This document shows, in pieces, positions 10,165 through 21,944 of a stretch of DNA of 64,000 bases. Positions within the stretch are counted from its first letter, which is position 1. Every line of letters begins with the position of its first letter. The notes beneath the pieces were generated by a model. It searched no databases. It had not been told where the DNA came from and worked only from the letters and a program-made list of their open reading frames with translations. This stretch comes from Pyrenopolyporus hunteri (Eukaryota; Ascomycota; Sordariomycetes; Xylariales; Hypoxylaceae): contig CADCXC010000038.1 of NCBI GenBank assembly GCA_902806595.1, forward strand, positions 2,480,001 through 2,544,000. The letters run 5' to 3'. Both the position numbers and the translations under genes were made by a program.

Positions 10165-13100
10165 TGGTCTAGGCCGAGATGAGATGAAGTGAAGTGATGG
10201 AAATTGATTGGTAGAGAGAAAGGAGGTGCGAGATGTGAGAAGCTAAGGAGTAGTAATTAGTTGCTCTCTAAGGGGTGAACGCTATCTTGCCTGTGGTGCT
10301 GGGATTCTAGTAGCTTCGAGTGCTCTTATTTGATCATGAATTCACGATAATTTAGTCAAAACCATTACTGTCCATGTATCGTGGCTTTTCGATTCCGCTA
10401 TTCTTCGGGAAGTATGCTCTTCATTAGCATTTCTCAACAGCCACCCCCTAGCTAAGGCATTCTATTCAAGCCTAAATCCTGGACTCCTTATTCACGACGT
10501 TCCGACGATTACCATACACATACTGAATAAACGCTGTCTCTACGAGTGTTGACCAGGTGGCAGGTGCTAATTTCCAGCTGTCACAGGCGGTAGTCAGTTA
10601 GTTAGCCTAATAGAGCTCTTAATAGCAGGCTAAATGCCCTAAGCTCTAGTGGGTAACCACTAATTTATAGCGCATATCACCTCAAATTTAACGCAGTAGT
10701 GCCTGGCACAAAACAGTCAGCCGTCTGGACCACCGACAGACTGGCAGCGACTGGCGAATACTATGGTATAGACGAAGTTTTTGAAAGCGACTTTCGTACA
10801 GCAACAGTAAGATTTTGAAAATATTACTATATTGGAGACTCAGAAAATCCTCATTCTAGTATGAACCCTTCTGTCCCCACGTAATGTTTCTCGATTCAGT
10901 ACCCGTCGTCCTATCTGAGCGTACCGGCATTGGAACAAAGCTGGCGACGCTGAGCCTCAAATATTACCTAACCCAGGGCATATCATGCGACGAGAACAGA
11001 TGATCGTGATTCTTCCCTCCTTATTATTCCTTAGGGTAACCAATTCCTACATCATATTACCTAGCCGAGGTAAATCTCTGTTTCCGATGGTCACCTAGCG
11101 TAGGATATCGGCATGCTGGGAAATAGGTGTTGGCGAATGGTTATATTATGTCGAAGATCGTCCCGTCGAGAGGTGTCATGGAAACGTCACATCCTACGGC
11201 GTGATATAGTTCTTCTCTGCGTAGATCTTCTTGGTCATTGATTGCCTCAGCCCCTTTGCCTCAGCCCCTTCCGGCAGAGATACAACCCTAGACACCCAGG
11301 TAGGCAAGTAGACGGCGACGTACTTCAGACGACGAGATAAAAGAAGAATCGCCTATGCTAATTATAGTTAGTACGACAACCATTAAGGTATTATGTGCAT
11401 GTTCAGCGTTGTATTGCAAATCCGAAGTGAAGTAATACATAGATGGATGGCATTGTTGGCATCCCCTGATTGGAAGCTGGGAGGCTATTGTATGCGAGAC
11501 AGCCGGCCGACTTTGGGGCGCTAAACTCCAATATTACCACGGAGAAGACTGCTCACATTCTCCTTCGGAAACAATTGGTGGGATAGTTGCGGCGCTTTTC
11601 CTGGATAGTAGAGTAGGGTTCGATGAAGGTCCTATTGGTTAGCAATAAGTAGATTAGGTAGGTGTTGCGTGACCTCCTAATTCTACGTGAGGAGACGGGA
11701 GGCCCCGAACCGCCCGGACCAAAGCTACTATTGCCAGACCATTACGATCGGCGGTGATGATTCTCGTCAGTCTTCATGCATAGAACTAGATATATTAGGG
11801 GATTCAAGGCTATATACAGACCCTCACTCTTTATATACTCAGACGGGATGGAACTCTCGGTATCAGACGCCATGGTACGTATGGGGGGCCAGGTCCAACT
11901 TTTCATCGCCACCTCCTATCGTCTACGGACTTCCGAGCACCCGTAAACTTAAGGTCTATACTTGTATTATTTCAGATATTTTCTAAAATAGGGTAAGTGG
12001 TACGTAGGTAGTTAGAATGTCCGTCAATGTCTGATATGCTTTGGAACGGCACGCTCGCATATTTTTATAATATACGAGCCTAATACGACAATTGAAGACC
12101 GAACATATATTTTGGTTCCGGCATAGCGTCTCTGTAATAGTTCGCCGGTATCTGCTTCACAAGACGCCCGTGTATTGATCGTATGCTGTGGTCCCCATCT
12201 TCCTGCACTCTTGATTGAAACGGTTAATGAGCGCCTCTTGATCACGGCATATACGCCTATCTTCTAGCAGCCCAATGATCTCTCCCCGATCTTTCGTTGT
12301 CCTAACATAAACCCACGTAAGTGGCTAACCCCATGCCTACTCTAGAATTTGAAGATACTTGCTCAATCAATCTACGGCACCCCTGGAGGCCACCATGTGA
12401 CCGGTGGCAATTCCGTCTCCTAACTCCGAAAACGGTGAGGGCTACCGCATATCTACGCGAATATTCATGTCCCTTAATCATGAATTTCTCCGGGTGTATG
12501 TTTTCAAAGAGACTCGGCGGGATATCTGTAACGAGTACTGGGTTAAAAGGTCATAGTAGAAGTATTCGTGCGCGTCGAGTGGTGGTTTTGGCCCGTATGG
12601 TCTCGGCGGTCGCGTGGCCTACGTGATATCTGATGTAAAGAGGACAAAGGCCGCTACCGGCCGATCACAAACATTGACGTAGAAGTGTCTCGGAGGGAAA
12701 CTTCGAAAGGGGTGCGAAAAGCACTTGTGGCTTGATACCAATGTAGCCTATGATATAGCTATGGTGGCTAATTGGCCGGCGACACGGAGGCGTGATCAAC
12801 TCGTAGATATGCATATGCTGGGGTTAGGGGACACCTGTAGGACGGCGTGCCGGCAAGTTGAAGCCGAGAAACTACCTAGACGTTATAATGACGCAGCTTA
12901 CATAGACAGATATGAGAAGAGGCGATAGATATAGCTATAACAATACGCATTGGCTGGAGGAATATCAGAATGGAGAAGTAGGCTAACACTGTAACAACTG
13001 GGTACTACAAACAGGACCAAAGGTTATGCCGTCAGGATGTGTACAGGGGATGAGTGTATTCTTTTTCCTTGATAGATAAGGGAAGCTTGACATGCACTCG

Positions 13101-13529
13101 TCCCAGAGGCCTGGTCATCCAGGGGCTTCGTGTAACCATAAGAGTTGCTCTCCCAACCCTACTCACGGCCGGCATGCCATACAGGGAAAGATAAAATTAA
13201 GGCATGCTATAAAGCACTGAGCAAGAAAGCTTAATGAAATATGTTTTAGTAGAGGATCGATTTCATGAGCATTAACCGCCGGTACCTAGGTACAGCACAC
13301 AGCATACGAAGCCTTAAGGGCACGATGGTCTTATTCTAAGCAGACGAACGAATCTCAGGAACTGCTCTAGAAGTTGGCGCACTGACCAAGCTAAACTCCC
13401 TACTCATGCTAAGCCCCACGATCCTGCCTTTCCCTAAGTCCTCCCCGTAATCGCAAATCATGCCTCCTCATCCTCCCTTACCCCTCCATCGGAACCATAC
13501 CGAGACGGGTAGATGTCGAGGATACGCCA
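10165..13529. other. Gene-poor region with decayed reading frames
   Basis: No intact gene is supported over 3.3 kb. Composition is AT-richer than flanking genes. There is a 15-bp direct duplication (GCCTCAGCCCCTT) near 11246-11271. Around 12040-12640 the minus strand shows protein-like stretches broken by stops and frame changes, suggesting an old gene relic that I cannot identify with confidence. A TACCTAGGTA repeat lies at about 13281-13293. Confidence 0.5.
12040..12640 (-). pseudogene. Decayed coding-like stretch, identity uncertain
   Basis: On the minus strand, one frame reads a protein-like segment containing LVTDIPPSLFENIHPEKF and then VRRR, GLQGCRRLIEQV. Another frame nearer 12200 reads INRFNQECRKMGTTAYDQYT. 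Stops and frame changes interrupt both. The LVT-IP and RRLIEQ pattern weakly resembles CSC1/RSN1-type membrane proteins, but the match is too thin to name it. It may equally be random. Confidence 0.2.
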
Positions 13530-14483
13530 TCAGCGGCTTCGGACGAACTCGCAGGACAGCCACACGAGAACCAGGGCGACGCCCGTGAGCACGGCGCAGA
13601 TGGCGGTCATCTGGTTGTCGGAGAAGTGGTCCCAGACGGAGCGCGGGCAGCCGTAGGGACAGGTGCTGTAGTTGGATGTACCGTATTGGGTGCGCTGGCG
13701 CGGGGTCTCATCCGGCGAGCGGGAGAGGAGAGGCTGCTCCTCGAGGTCCTAGGAAGTGACGCATTCGTGTTAGTGTTTATTTACTAGAGAGCATCATGGC
13801 TGAGATAGATGGCTATCTCTTATCGAATATGTAGATGTATGTATGAATTTATGTATGTAATGTGCGTGTGTGTGCTCGTGGGATTGGGGAGGAGCTGTGG
13901 ATAACAGGGACAGAAGAAGTGAGATATAGAAAAGGGGTGGTCAACTTACAGACAGAAGCGAGTCAGGCATGGAAAACCAGGAGCGGAAGGTTCCGCGGAG
14001 TTCACGACGCGTGATGACGGTCTGGTTGCTGCCGTGAGGGCTGCTCGAGGCGGCGATGGTGGCAGAGAGAGGACTGGCGCCATCCGGAAGGTGGACAGGG
14101 TGCTCCCAGGACTCCGGTTCGCGAGGGTCCACGGCTCCATGATAAAGATGGCTCTCCGGGATGGCGGTGAAGACCAATCCATCGGAGGCGTTGGCCGTGT
14201 GGCGGACGTTGATACTGCCTGGGGTGACGACCTTGGTGCGAGGGCTAATGGGGGAGACGCTACGTCGGCCCTGAACATTGCCTGGGGTCACGGGAGTGAC
14301 GGGGATGTCGGGAGACGCCGCAAGGGTCCAGTTCTTGGGGTTACCAGGAGTGGGATTAGTAGGGCGGACGACCTGGTGGGCGGGAGTGGCCATCACCTGA
14401 GTGTCAGGGCTACCAGAAACGGGAGTGGCGGCCTTTTCGGCGTAGCGGCGAGCCTCATCCTCAGCATCCATTGCGCAAGTCAT
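13530..14483 (-). CDS. Hypothetical protein with one C-terminal transmembrane segment
   Basis: Two exons on the minus strand, 14483-13950 and 13748-13530 (250 aa). The 201-nt intron (GTAAGT...TCCTAG) is phase 0. The first 178 residues are hydrophilic and Pro/Thr/Ser-rich with TP repeats, likely disordered. Exon 2 has an acidic EEQPLLSRSPDE stretch, a CPYGCP cysteine pair, and a single hydrophobic segment near residues 225-246, followed only by EFVRSR and the stop. The layout suggests a tail-anchored or single-pass membrane protein. I do not recognise a known domain. The intron includes a TATG/TGTG microsatellite. The start ATG at 14483 is the first Met of the open frame; MDAEDEARRY a few residues later is an alternative. 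Confidence 0.7.
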
Positions 14484-16014
14484 TTTGCTTCTTGGAACGA
14501 CAGTTATTAAGCTGAAGATTGAAGAATGATGTTGCGATAGAGAAGGGAACTGGTGTTATGTTTCGATGTGGTTACACACCAAAGTTTTTTATGAGAGAGG
14601 TGACGAGGGTTAGAGGGGTAACTAACCGGACTGACTGGAACTTTTGAAAAGGTAGAAGGGGAAAAAAAATAATCTTGTGGGTGGGCTAAGTAGGTTTTTG
14701 GCTGAGAGAGAAATTGAGGCTGATTGTAGACCTGACGATGGGTCGAGGCGTACGTACTCGGCTGCCAGAGTGAGCATGATATGATTCAGACCTTCTCCCT
14801 TGCGATTAACACAGTTTAGTTTAATCGTGATACTAGTTCCGGGGGGCATTAAGTAACACTCTGATCACACTGCTTAAGCGCATTAACCCATAGCTCCCGT
14901 CTCTTACATTCTTAGAAGCCTCACGGGTATTGGAAGGTACATTTACACAATCCACGGGGGTCTATATTGGGGTATCAAACACGAAAAATATAAATTTGAT
15001 GACATAATTTAAGTAACATATCTGAAGGCTTTAGGTAGCTTGTAGCACTCCGTGAAGTATTTATCAATGCTACTACCATTCTCTCAGTCCTCCTGAGCTC
15101 TTTGTTTGCTACAAATCTAGTGCTACGACCCTTACTAGATGGTGAAGAAAATAACGAAGAATTTCATGAGGAGCTCAGAATCGATTATACGAAGACCAAT
15201 AATGCATGTGCAGTTGAAGGCCATTTGTCCGTACGTCTCAGGCTACACCCCTACACCCCTTTAATGCTTATCTACGCAAGTGTAAGATGTGTCCAATATA
15301 AGACTTGCATCCATGTTAATAACTTATATGGCTACCCGGGGCGAAATATAAGATGCCATACACGGCTATGTTTCTTTCCCACTTGTTTGTACTGAGAGCA
15401 GGCCGAATTCTTCCAGCCCCTTTTCCGGAGCCGGTCCGGATGAGGTGGAACCTCGAGACCCACTCAACCGAAACTTAGCTTCGGGACCCACAATATCAAC
15501 GGGCAGGATTAGGAAATTCATACTGAAGCACACAAAGTTCTCTACAAGCGAAGAGTCCGAAATCCAATCATCTTGGAGCACAGATAATAAGTTTACGGGC
15601 TTTAGTTGCTTCATTTACTTCGTACAAGGGAAGCTCATCATGTTACTCTTAAAACAACCAAAGATACCTACCTAGGTACGCAAAGCTATTTTATTCAACT
15701 AGCCTCCAAACACCCCTTGTATTTACTATACCTGAGTATCATTAGCCATATGTACCTTTCTATACATAGCTATTGGCAGAATCCGTCCAGTCGCAGCTTT
15801 TGAGCAAGTTCGTCATATTAGTCGAAAGAGAGGAGAAGCATTCAAACTTATAATATAACGAGTGCGCCCATACAATGACTCCAAGCTGAAATATATGCCC
15901 AAAAACTTTACACAACGAAAATAAACGACATTAACGTATCAAAACCCTAGCGCAAAATCGACCTTATCCCGAATCTGGTCTGCTCAAGAGATTAGCTTCT
16001 GTTTATGACCGTAT
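14484..16014. other. Intergenic spacer
   Basis: No gene seen; open frames in 15.1-15.7 kb lack protein sense and overlap on both strands. The 14.5-14.9 kb part is upstream of the minus-strand gene at 14483 and probably includes its promoter. One TACCTAGGTA repeat lies near 15667-15679. Confidence 0.55.
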
Positions 16015-18623
16015 TCAAGAGAACGACGGTGTATAATTACCTCTCATACCACCCAAGGCCTCGAAAGCCGTTGCATAGTTCTCCAAAGTCACTAATATAG
16101 AGACTAGACCTTGCTGAAGACGGTCGCGAAGATTATCGACGAGGGGACCCGCCTCGCCAGTTGCGGTTGGATACATCGACTCCGTTCTATCCTTAACCAT
16201 GAGTAATGCATAGCTACATTGCATTGCACAGCAAGCGAATGACGGCATCGTTCTCGGTGTGATCAGGTTAGACGATGGTCCAATGTAGCAAGGCGTGTCG
16301 CAAAGTAACCCGGTAGGATTAGGATACGGTAGCGAATCGAACGCCTGGGCAATGTTCAACGCGGACTTCAGGCATATCTTAGACGAATGATGGGTAGTGA
16401 ATGGGAATGCAAGAACTTGTGCTGGTGATGGTTGATAGCTGAAGCCACAGCAATCGGCGTTGGGTGTAGACCGGCTGGAGAGCGTGGGTGACACGGAACC
16501 CCCGGGCGGGCTTGAGTAGACGGACGGCGAGCCGCTCAGAGTGGTACAGCATGACTGAAGCTGGACTACGTCCGGACTATCAGCGACGTCTCGCTCTCTC
16601 GTGCTCTTTAGGTCGCAGTGCTTCGTCGAAAACACGGCGAGGTCGAAGAAAGCACAATAACGATGAACTTTGATTCGAGCACTACATATAAACGTTAGTT
16701 AACAGATGGCGAGATTGCCAAGCGGTGGCTATACCTATTCAGCTTGATGCGCGAAATGCACCGCAACGATTGCGATAGGACCGACTCTCTCGTATCGACT
16801 GGCTGGGTTAATGGGCAATTCAAAATCCACGACTCAGATTTGGTGATAAGGGGTTCTAAAAGGCGTTCGAGATCTCGCATTCGATTGAATATGCGGTTCA
16901 TATCCGACTGTTCTTTTCTAGCCTTATTAAAATCGATGACGAACTGCGTTGCTGCTAGGATAGCCTGCTGGGCTTGAACGAATAAGGGCCACACCTATGA
17001 TGCATAGTTAGAGGAGGAACCGCACGCGCAAGTCTGGTGTCATACATCTGGATCAGCCTTGACTGTGGGATATTTGGCCGTAAAGCTAGACGCGAACACT
17101 TCAAACGTCGGAGGCTGTCGGTCGTTAGCGAGTGCACGAATCATCTCTCAAATAAATCTCGTGGACATACTGTGTTGCTAACGATCGACCCCTGGCAGAC
17201 ACAGATATAGGTCATCCACCACGTACGACGTCGCGCTTCCGAGTATTCGTCCTCCACGTCGTTGCGCATATGAAGTCCTAGGGACATGGCAGAAACAAGA
17301 GCCGCTCCAACCCTAGCTCGCATCTTCTTCAGGTTGCCCCGCTGCGCATACTCGTAGACGCTAAGAAGGTCGAGGGCGATTATGCTTTCCAGTTCTATAG
17401 GAACTTGCGAGTGGAACTTTTCCCGGAAAATTTCCTCGTCGGAATCATCCAGAGCCTTCGGTGGCTCAACGGACGATTCTGGCCTTTCCGTCTCACTTTC
17501 AATGCTTTCTAGGGCGGACTTCGCGAGGAACTGCGAATATGCGCGTCTCCAGCGAACCGAGTCCGGCTCGAGAGGGCTGGGATCCTGGGGACACGGTATC
17601 AGAGCTAAGATGGCGGAGATAGCCAAACTAATAGCCGAAGACGGTTCTTCGAACTTGTCCCTCTGAGTCTCGAGCAGAGGTGAGACCTGGTCGGGTACCG
17701 GCGCCGTCTCCGGTGGCGGTAGTATGGGAAAATAAGGGTGAATCCATATATAGTATGCATTTAAGCTTAGGCGTGGTTAGTGTGGAGGTTCATGGAATGA
17801 TATCGTCCGCTTACATAGCCCGTTCATCTCCCCCATAGGTCCTGACCATTGGGATCTTGATATTAGGCGGCGTAGTATTCACTAAGGCATCTTGGAATAA
17901 GTTATCATAGATAGCATCGCTATCCTTCCAGATATCAGCTAAGGGTTTTAGGCCGGCGCCGGGTTCTATGTAACTCTCGATGAGAAGTGCTACACCTTGG
18001 TTAACGTTGAACCGCATCGACGTCAGATAGGCGGCAACTCACGCCCTTGTGGGATTTCTTCTTGTCGAGTAGGAAGCGAGATGGCCAAATCCTGGTAATC
18101 CGAAAAGGGACGAGCCTTTTTTCGAATGCGAGGCCCTCCTCGCCTGCTTGGCTTATACACGCATTCGCGCTCTTTTGTTACACACTAGATAGTTGAACTC
18201 GTTAGAGAGTTGCTATTCTGCTCTGGCATTCTCTTTCTTTTTCTTTTTCTTTTTTAATCCTTCGAAAAGGAAGAGGTTGATTAAGAATTAAACGTACACT
18301 TGCGCACGGATGTTCGCCGTTGCACCTCGTCCTCGATGCGCGACTTCATAACCGTTAGCATCTATACTATACATAGGGTCATAGCATCATAGTGCCGATG
18401 AACGCTTTTAGCGGCTAGGAGGAGTTGAGAGAGGCAAGCGGATAGCGCAATCCTAATTGCCCTAAGAGCGGTCCCCTTAGGGCGATTAGGCGATTAGACG
18501 GGCTGCGACGTACCAGGATAGACAGGCGTTCTTGACGGGCGGGATCGCAAATTTCTTCCTGGGCACAGGCGGCTGAGTGGCCAATCTCTGGACGCCGTTC
18601 TGGCCGTCCTCAGACATCGTCAT
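16015..18623 (-). CDS. Zn(II)2Cys6 fungal-specific transcription factor
   Basis: Eight exons on the minus strand: 18623-18514, 18343-18298, 18184-18043, 17995-17815, 17765-17171, 17114-17046, 16994-16735, 16681-16015 (689 aa); every junction keeps frame. The binuclear zinc cluster is split over exons 1-3 and has perfect spacing: cysteines 34, 37, 44, 50, 53 and 60, starting ACLSCRASRTRCNG, followed by the basic KPSRRGGPR linker. Exons 4-8 encode the fungal-specific middle homology region, with YYIWIHPYFPIL, GLHMRNDVED-S-ARRRTWW and RIKVHRYCAFFDL segments, and the tail contains a PSFACCAMQCSYALL motif. Such proteins bind CGG-rich sites in the nucleus, usually as dimers, to control metabolic genes. 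The target genes are not evident: no catabolic or biosynthetic cluster adjoins it. Exon 2 is only 46 nt. The acceptor at 17996 could instead be 6 nt further on in the same frame. Confidence 0.88.
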
Positions 18624-18939
18624 GACAGCGGTTCCGACCTAGTTTAGAGGGTAAAGCTGTTAGGTAATTGATTGTATAAATCGATGGATGAATGGCCGTT
18701 TTTGGGTGAAAGGGGTTTAGTTGGCAGTGGAGATCGTTCAGGGCAGGAAAAGGGAATCCGATTGACCGGATCGCGCGGGTTTGCCCTTATTAGTTCGATT
18801 GGGCTATTAAGACAGGCCGGCACAGTACGCGTACGGGGGACATCCCAATGCATTATTATACATACCTGTCGCTCTCTCTGGCTCTGGCTGAAAGCGGGGT
18901 AATGACAGTTCAGTCTAAAGGGTCCCGGTTCGCTGGGAG

Positions 18940-19013
18940 GGCATGGGATGGCAAGGGATGGCATGGGAAGAAGGGCATGGGATGGGATGGGATTGATGGG
19001 ATTGATGGATTGA
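18940..19013. repeat. GGGATGG(CA)/GGGATTGAT degenerate tandem array
   Basis: About 75 bases of imperfect repeats of GGCATGGGATGG changing into GGGATTGATGG, located 320 bp upstream of the transcription-factor start. Confidence 0.7.
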
Positions 19014-19712
19014 TAAGCCTTAGGCCTTTAGGGCGTTGAGAGGAAAAGGAAAATCTTCTAGTTTAGGAATGATGCGGTTCGAACGAAAGGGGGGCGGGTT
19101 TTTATGAATTGGACGGGCAGGCACGCCACAAAAACTTTCTCAAGTCCAAGCCGGTTGGTTTTGACTGGGCCGTCTTGCCTGGGCAGTTACTAATTTACCT
19201 ACATGTACGCGACTTACATGCCTACATGTACCTACCTACCTACCTAGGTACCAGGTACTGTATTATCGGTGGTGCTTACCCATTTACAGTACATAACTAC
19301 CTACCTACCGAAGGTACATGCCTGGTACCATAAGACATGGAAGTTCTGCATGGGCCCTTCCCCGATAAGATCTATCATCTTTTTCTCGAGGGGAGGGTGG
19401 CAGCGCCACCGCGGTGGCTCTTGCATTTTGCGTCGCTCGCCAGGTATATCTCTCGCGCTCTCACGTTACTCCTGCCTATCGAATTTCTGTCAGGGCCCTG
19501 TCAAAACCCCGCTGGCGAGGACCCTGGCCCGGTGCTACAGTGGTAGCGTATATGTACTACTACCCGCAGATATTGTCAGTTAGCGCTCGAGTATCCACCG
19601 CCGCGGATATGCTAACCTTCGCTAACAAGCGCATTAGAATGCGCCTAGAAATGCACCTCGAATACAGTATTGTATTGTATTGTACATACCTACAATACCC
19701 CAACTGCCTCGT

Positions 19713-19803
19713 AACCTACCACCTACCTACCTATAAGTACCTAATGTAAGTAGGTACCTACACTAGGTAGCTACCTAGGTAGGTATAACATATAGGCAGG
19801 TAG
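19713..19803. repeat. TACCTACC / TAGGTAGG palindromic tract
   Basis: A run of CCTACC units followed by GGTAGG units; the two halves are complementary and could form a hairpin. Confidence 0.7.
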
Positions 19804-20856
19804 GTGCCACCTAACTGCACAGTATAATACCTATCTACAACCTGGTAGAAAAAGAAAAGAGGGAAAGAGAGAGAGAGGGAAAAGGCCCCCCCCGGCCCGT
19901 CCCGCTTAGACCACCAAATTTTAGCCACGCAATCAGTTTCTTCATCTTGATCAACCCGGACACATTCTTCTATGCATTCCTCGTACATACTACCTACGTA
20001 TCCATTATGCAGCGGTTAACCCTCCCCTTTTTCGCCGAACAGCTTTCCCGATTTCTTGACCTGTCGCATACATTTATTCCCGCCCGTAAACTCGTCTCTC
20101 TCACTCGTCCGTTCTGATGACCCAAGCCCTGCGTCCCCGCTTCCATTGGATAATCAGCACCACGCCATTTATGACAATCGTCGTACGTTCCGCGGTTATA
20201 AAGGATCAGAGTCAGCGGTGAGATAGGCGTCGATGACTTCCGCCGAGACTAGAGAGTTCGGCTCGCTCGCTATCGTAACGATAAACACCTGCCGAGGGGG
20301 CGGCGATACAGCCAATCAGAGCCTCCAACCGAAATACTTACCCAAGTAGTAGACCTGATCTGACGGGGAACGAAATAGTTTGCATGATCCAAATCAGGTC
20401 TTAACTTCGCATCTTACTTTTTTTTTTTTCTTCGCAAATATATCTTCATAGTTCATACATAATCCGTGCCACAGCACGAAGGGGGTCCCGAAAGCTTGTC
20501 TGGAAAACCTGCAGCCAGGCGGTATTTATTAACATCTAAACGAGTCATAGTCAACGCGTGAGAGAAGCTGATAGTACGAACCCCTGAACTCGTCCTGGCT
20601 ACATGCTGCCTTTTCCCTTGCTTCGCTGGCGACATCGGACACCATCGATGACGCTCCCCATCGAGGTGGGCTGATGGAAACCAATACTCAAGTCCCTATG
20701 CATTTCTTAATAGGCCGGTTTGTTGACCAAACATATAGATCCCATGTTAGTGCATACAATACCCCATCGTTCATCATTAACCTCTAGCAAACTATTCACG
20801 CCCCATCTCCGCTCGTAGACGCTGAGTTCCATGGGTTAGCGTCTGCAGGGTGTCGA

Positions 20857-21944
20857 CTACCGGCCAATTCCATGCTTAGTCGACGGGGTGGATCGCGCTG
20901 TCAAAGGGCTGACGGGTCGTCTTATCGACGATACGGACACTGGGCTGACAGATCTCAGGCCCCTCGATGATGCATATGCACTACGGGCTGTGTGGAGTGG
21001 GAGATCGTCAATCGTGTCGGTAGGCCCAATATATGCTGCCATACGCCCCGAACCCGACCCGTGTGGCGTCGCAAGTGCACGAGGCGAGAGCCCTGGAACT
21101 TCCGCGGGCTCAGCTGTACCGGAGTCGCTTATCTCCATCCTAGACAGTGCAGGCCACCCACGCATCGGTTGGGGGTATGCTATACCATCTACGGACTCCG
21201 CTGCCGTATTTGGCATGATCGACTACGAATTATTAGTTACTCCAACGTCGATTATAGCCCGAGAAGTTATCTTACCATCTCTTGAGCGTTACCCGTAGAA
21301 TCGCTAGGTTCGGTGTTGTCGTGGCTTCGCACTCGGAATAGCCAAGGCATAAGCTTGTGGAAGAAGGGCGTCACCGAGAGCAAGCAGGTTTGGATCCAGA
21401 GCACCATGGAGGCTTCCATGGCTATCAGTGACAGGTTAAACGTCGCCTGCTTGGACTCCTCGGGCGTCAAAACGGAGCTTGCGGCGAACAGTACGATCCA
21501 TGCGACAGCCAGAACGATCTCGGGGATAACCAGCCAGATTGACCAGTAATGTCTAAGGAAAAGGGCGAATATGCTCCAAGTCCCAGAAAGCACGGTCTCA
21601 ACACTCGCTAAAATGATAAGCCAGAATCGAGGTACCGATGACGTGAATACGTAAAGTATTAGTACCAGCATAGCTGTAAAGCATTGCGACGAGCGGAGAA
21701 TCGTGATAAGCGAGTTGCTGTCGTAGCCTGACGGTTTCCTCTTGCCGTTGATACTTGAGTCGATGGTCCAATCCAGGTTTCGAGGACTCTTAAACCACCC
21801 ATCTCTTGCGTTCAACTCTTGAGCCGGCAGACACCACCAGCACGTGGTTCTCTTCTTAAGTTTCGTTCCCATTACAGGCACCGTCGTCCTCGGATACGGA
21901 TCACCGACAGGCGAAGGCAGACGATGCGCGCTCTCCGCGTCCAT
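20857..21944 (-). CDS. MARVEL-like four-TM membrane protein with long cytosolic tail
   Basis: Two exons on the minus strand, 21944-21276 and 21222-20857 (344 aa), joined over a 53-nt intron (GTAAGA, TAACTAAT branch, TTCGTAG). The start is the first ATG that precedes the conserved part; frames further upstream lack an ATG. After a basic hydrophilic N-terminus (about 75 residues) there are four hydrophobic segments, near residues 80-100, 106-128, 135-158 and 172-196, with short loops, as in fungal MARVEL-domain proteins of the plasma membrane and eisosome-related compartments. The 140-residue tail is Ser/Pro/Arg-rich with SPVSVSS and RPVSPL motifs, possible phosphorylation sites. Family assignment rests on topology and length only. 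Without splicing the protein would end six bases after the donor, so the tail depends on the intron. Confidence 0.7.

Larger units (their letters stand above)
18624..20856. other. Intergenic spacer rich in simple repeats
   Basis: No gene seen over 2.2 kb. It lies upstream of the Zn2Cys6 gene and downstream of the MARVEL-like gene, both on the minus strand. It contains a GGGATGG-type array at 18940-19013, TACCTAGGTA tracts at 19218-19256 and 19713-19803, a purine tract near 19850-19890, and a T-run near 20418-20431. Confidence 0.6.

Noticed and set aside
16700..16740. A tRNA-like GAGATTGCCAAGCGGTGGC string
   Set aside because: Lies in an intron of the transcription-factor gene; no matching anticodon stem, T-loop or acceptor pairing follows.
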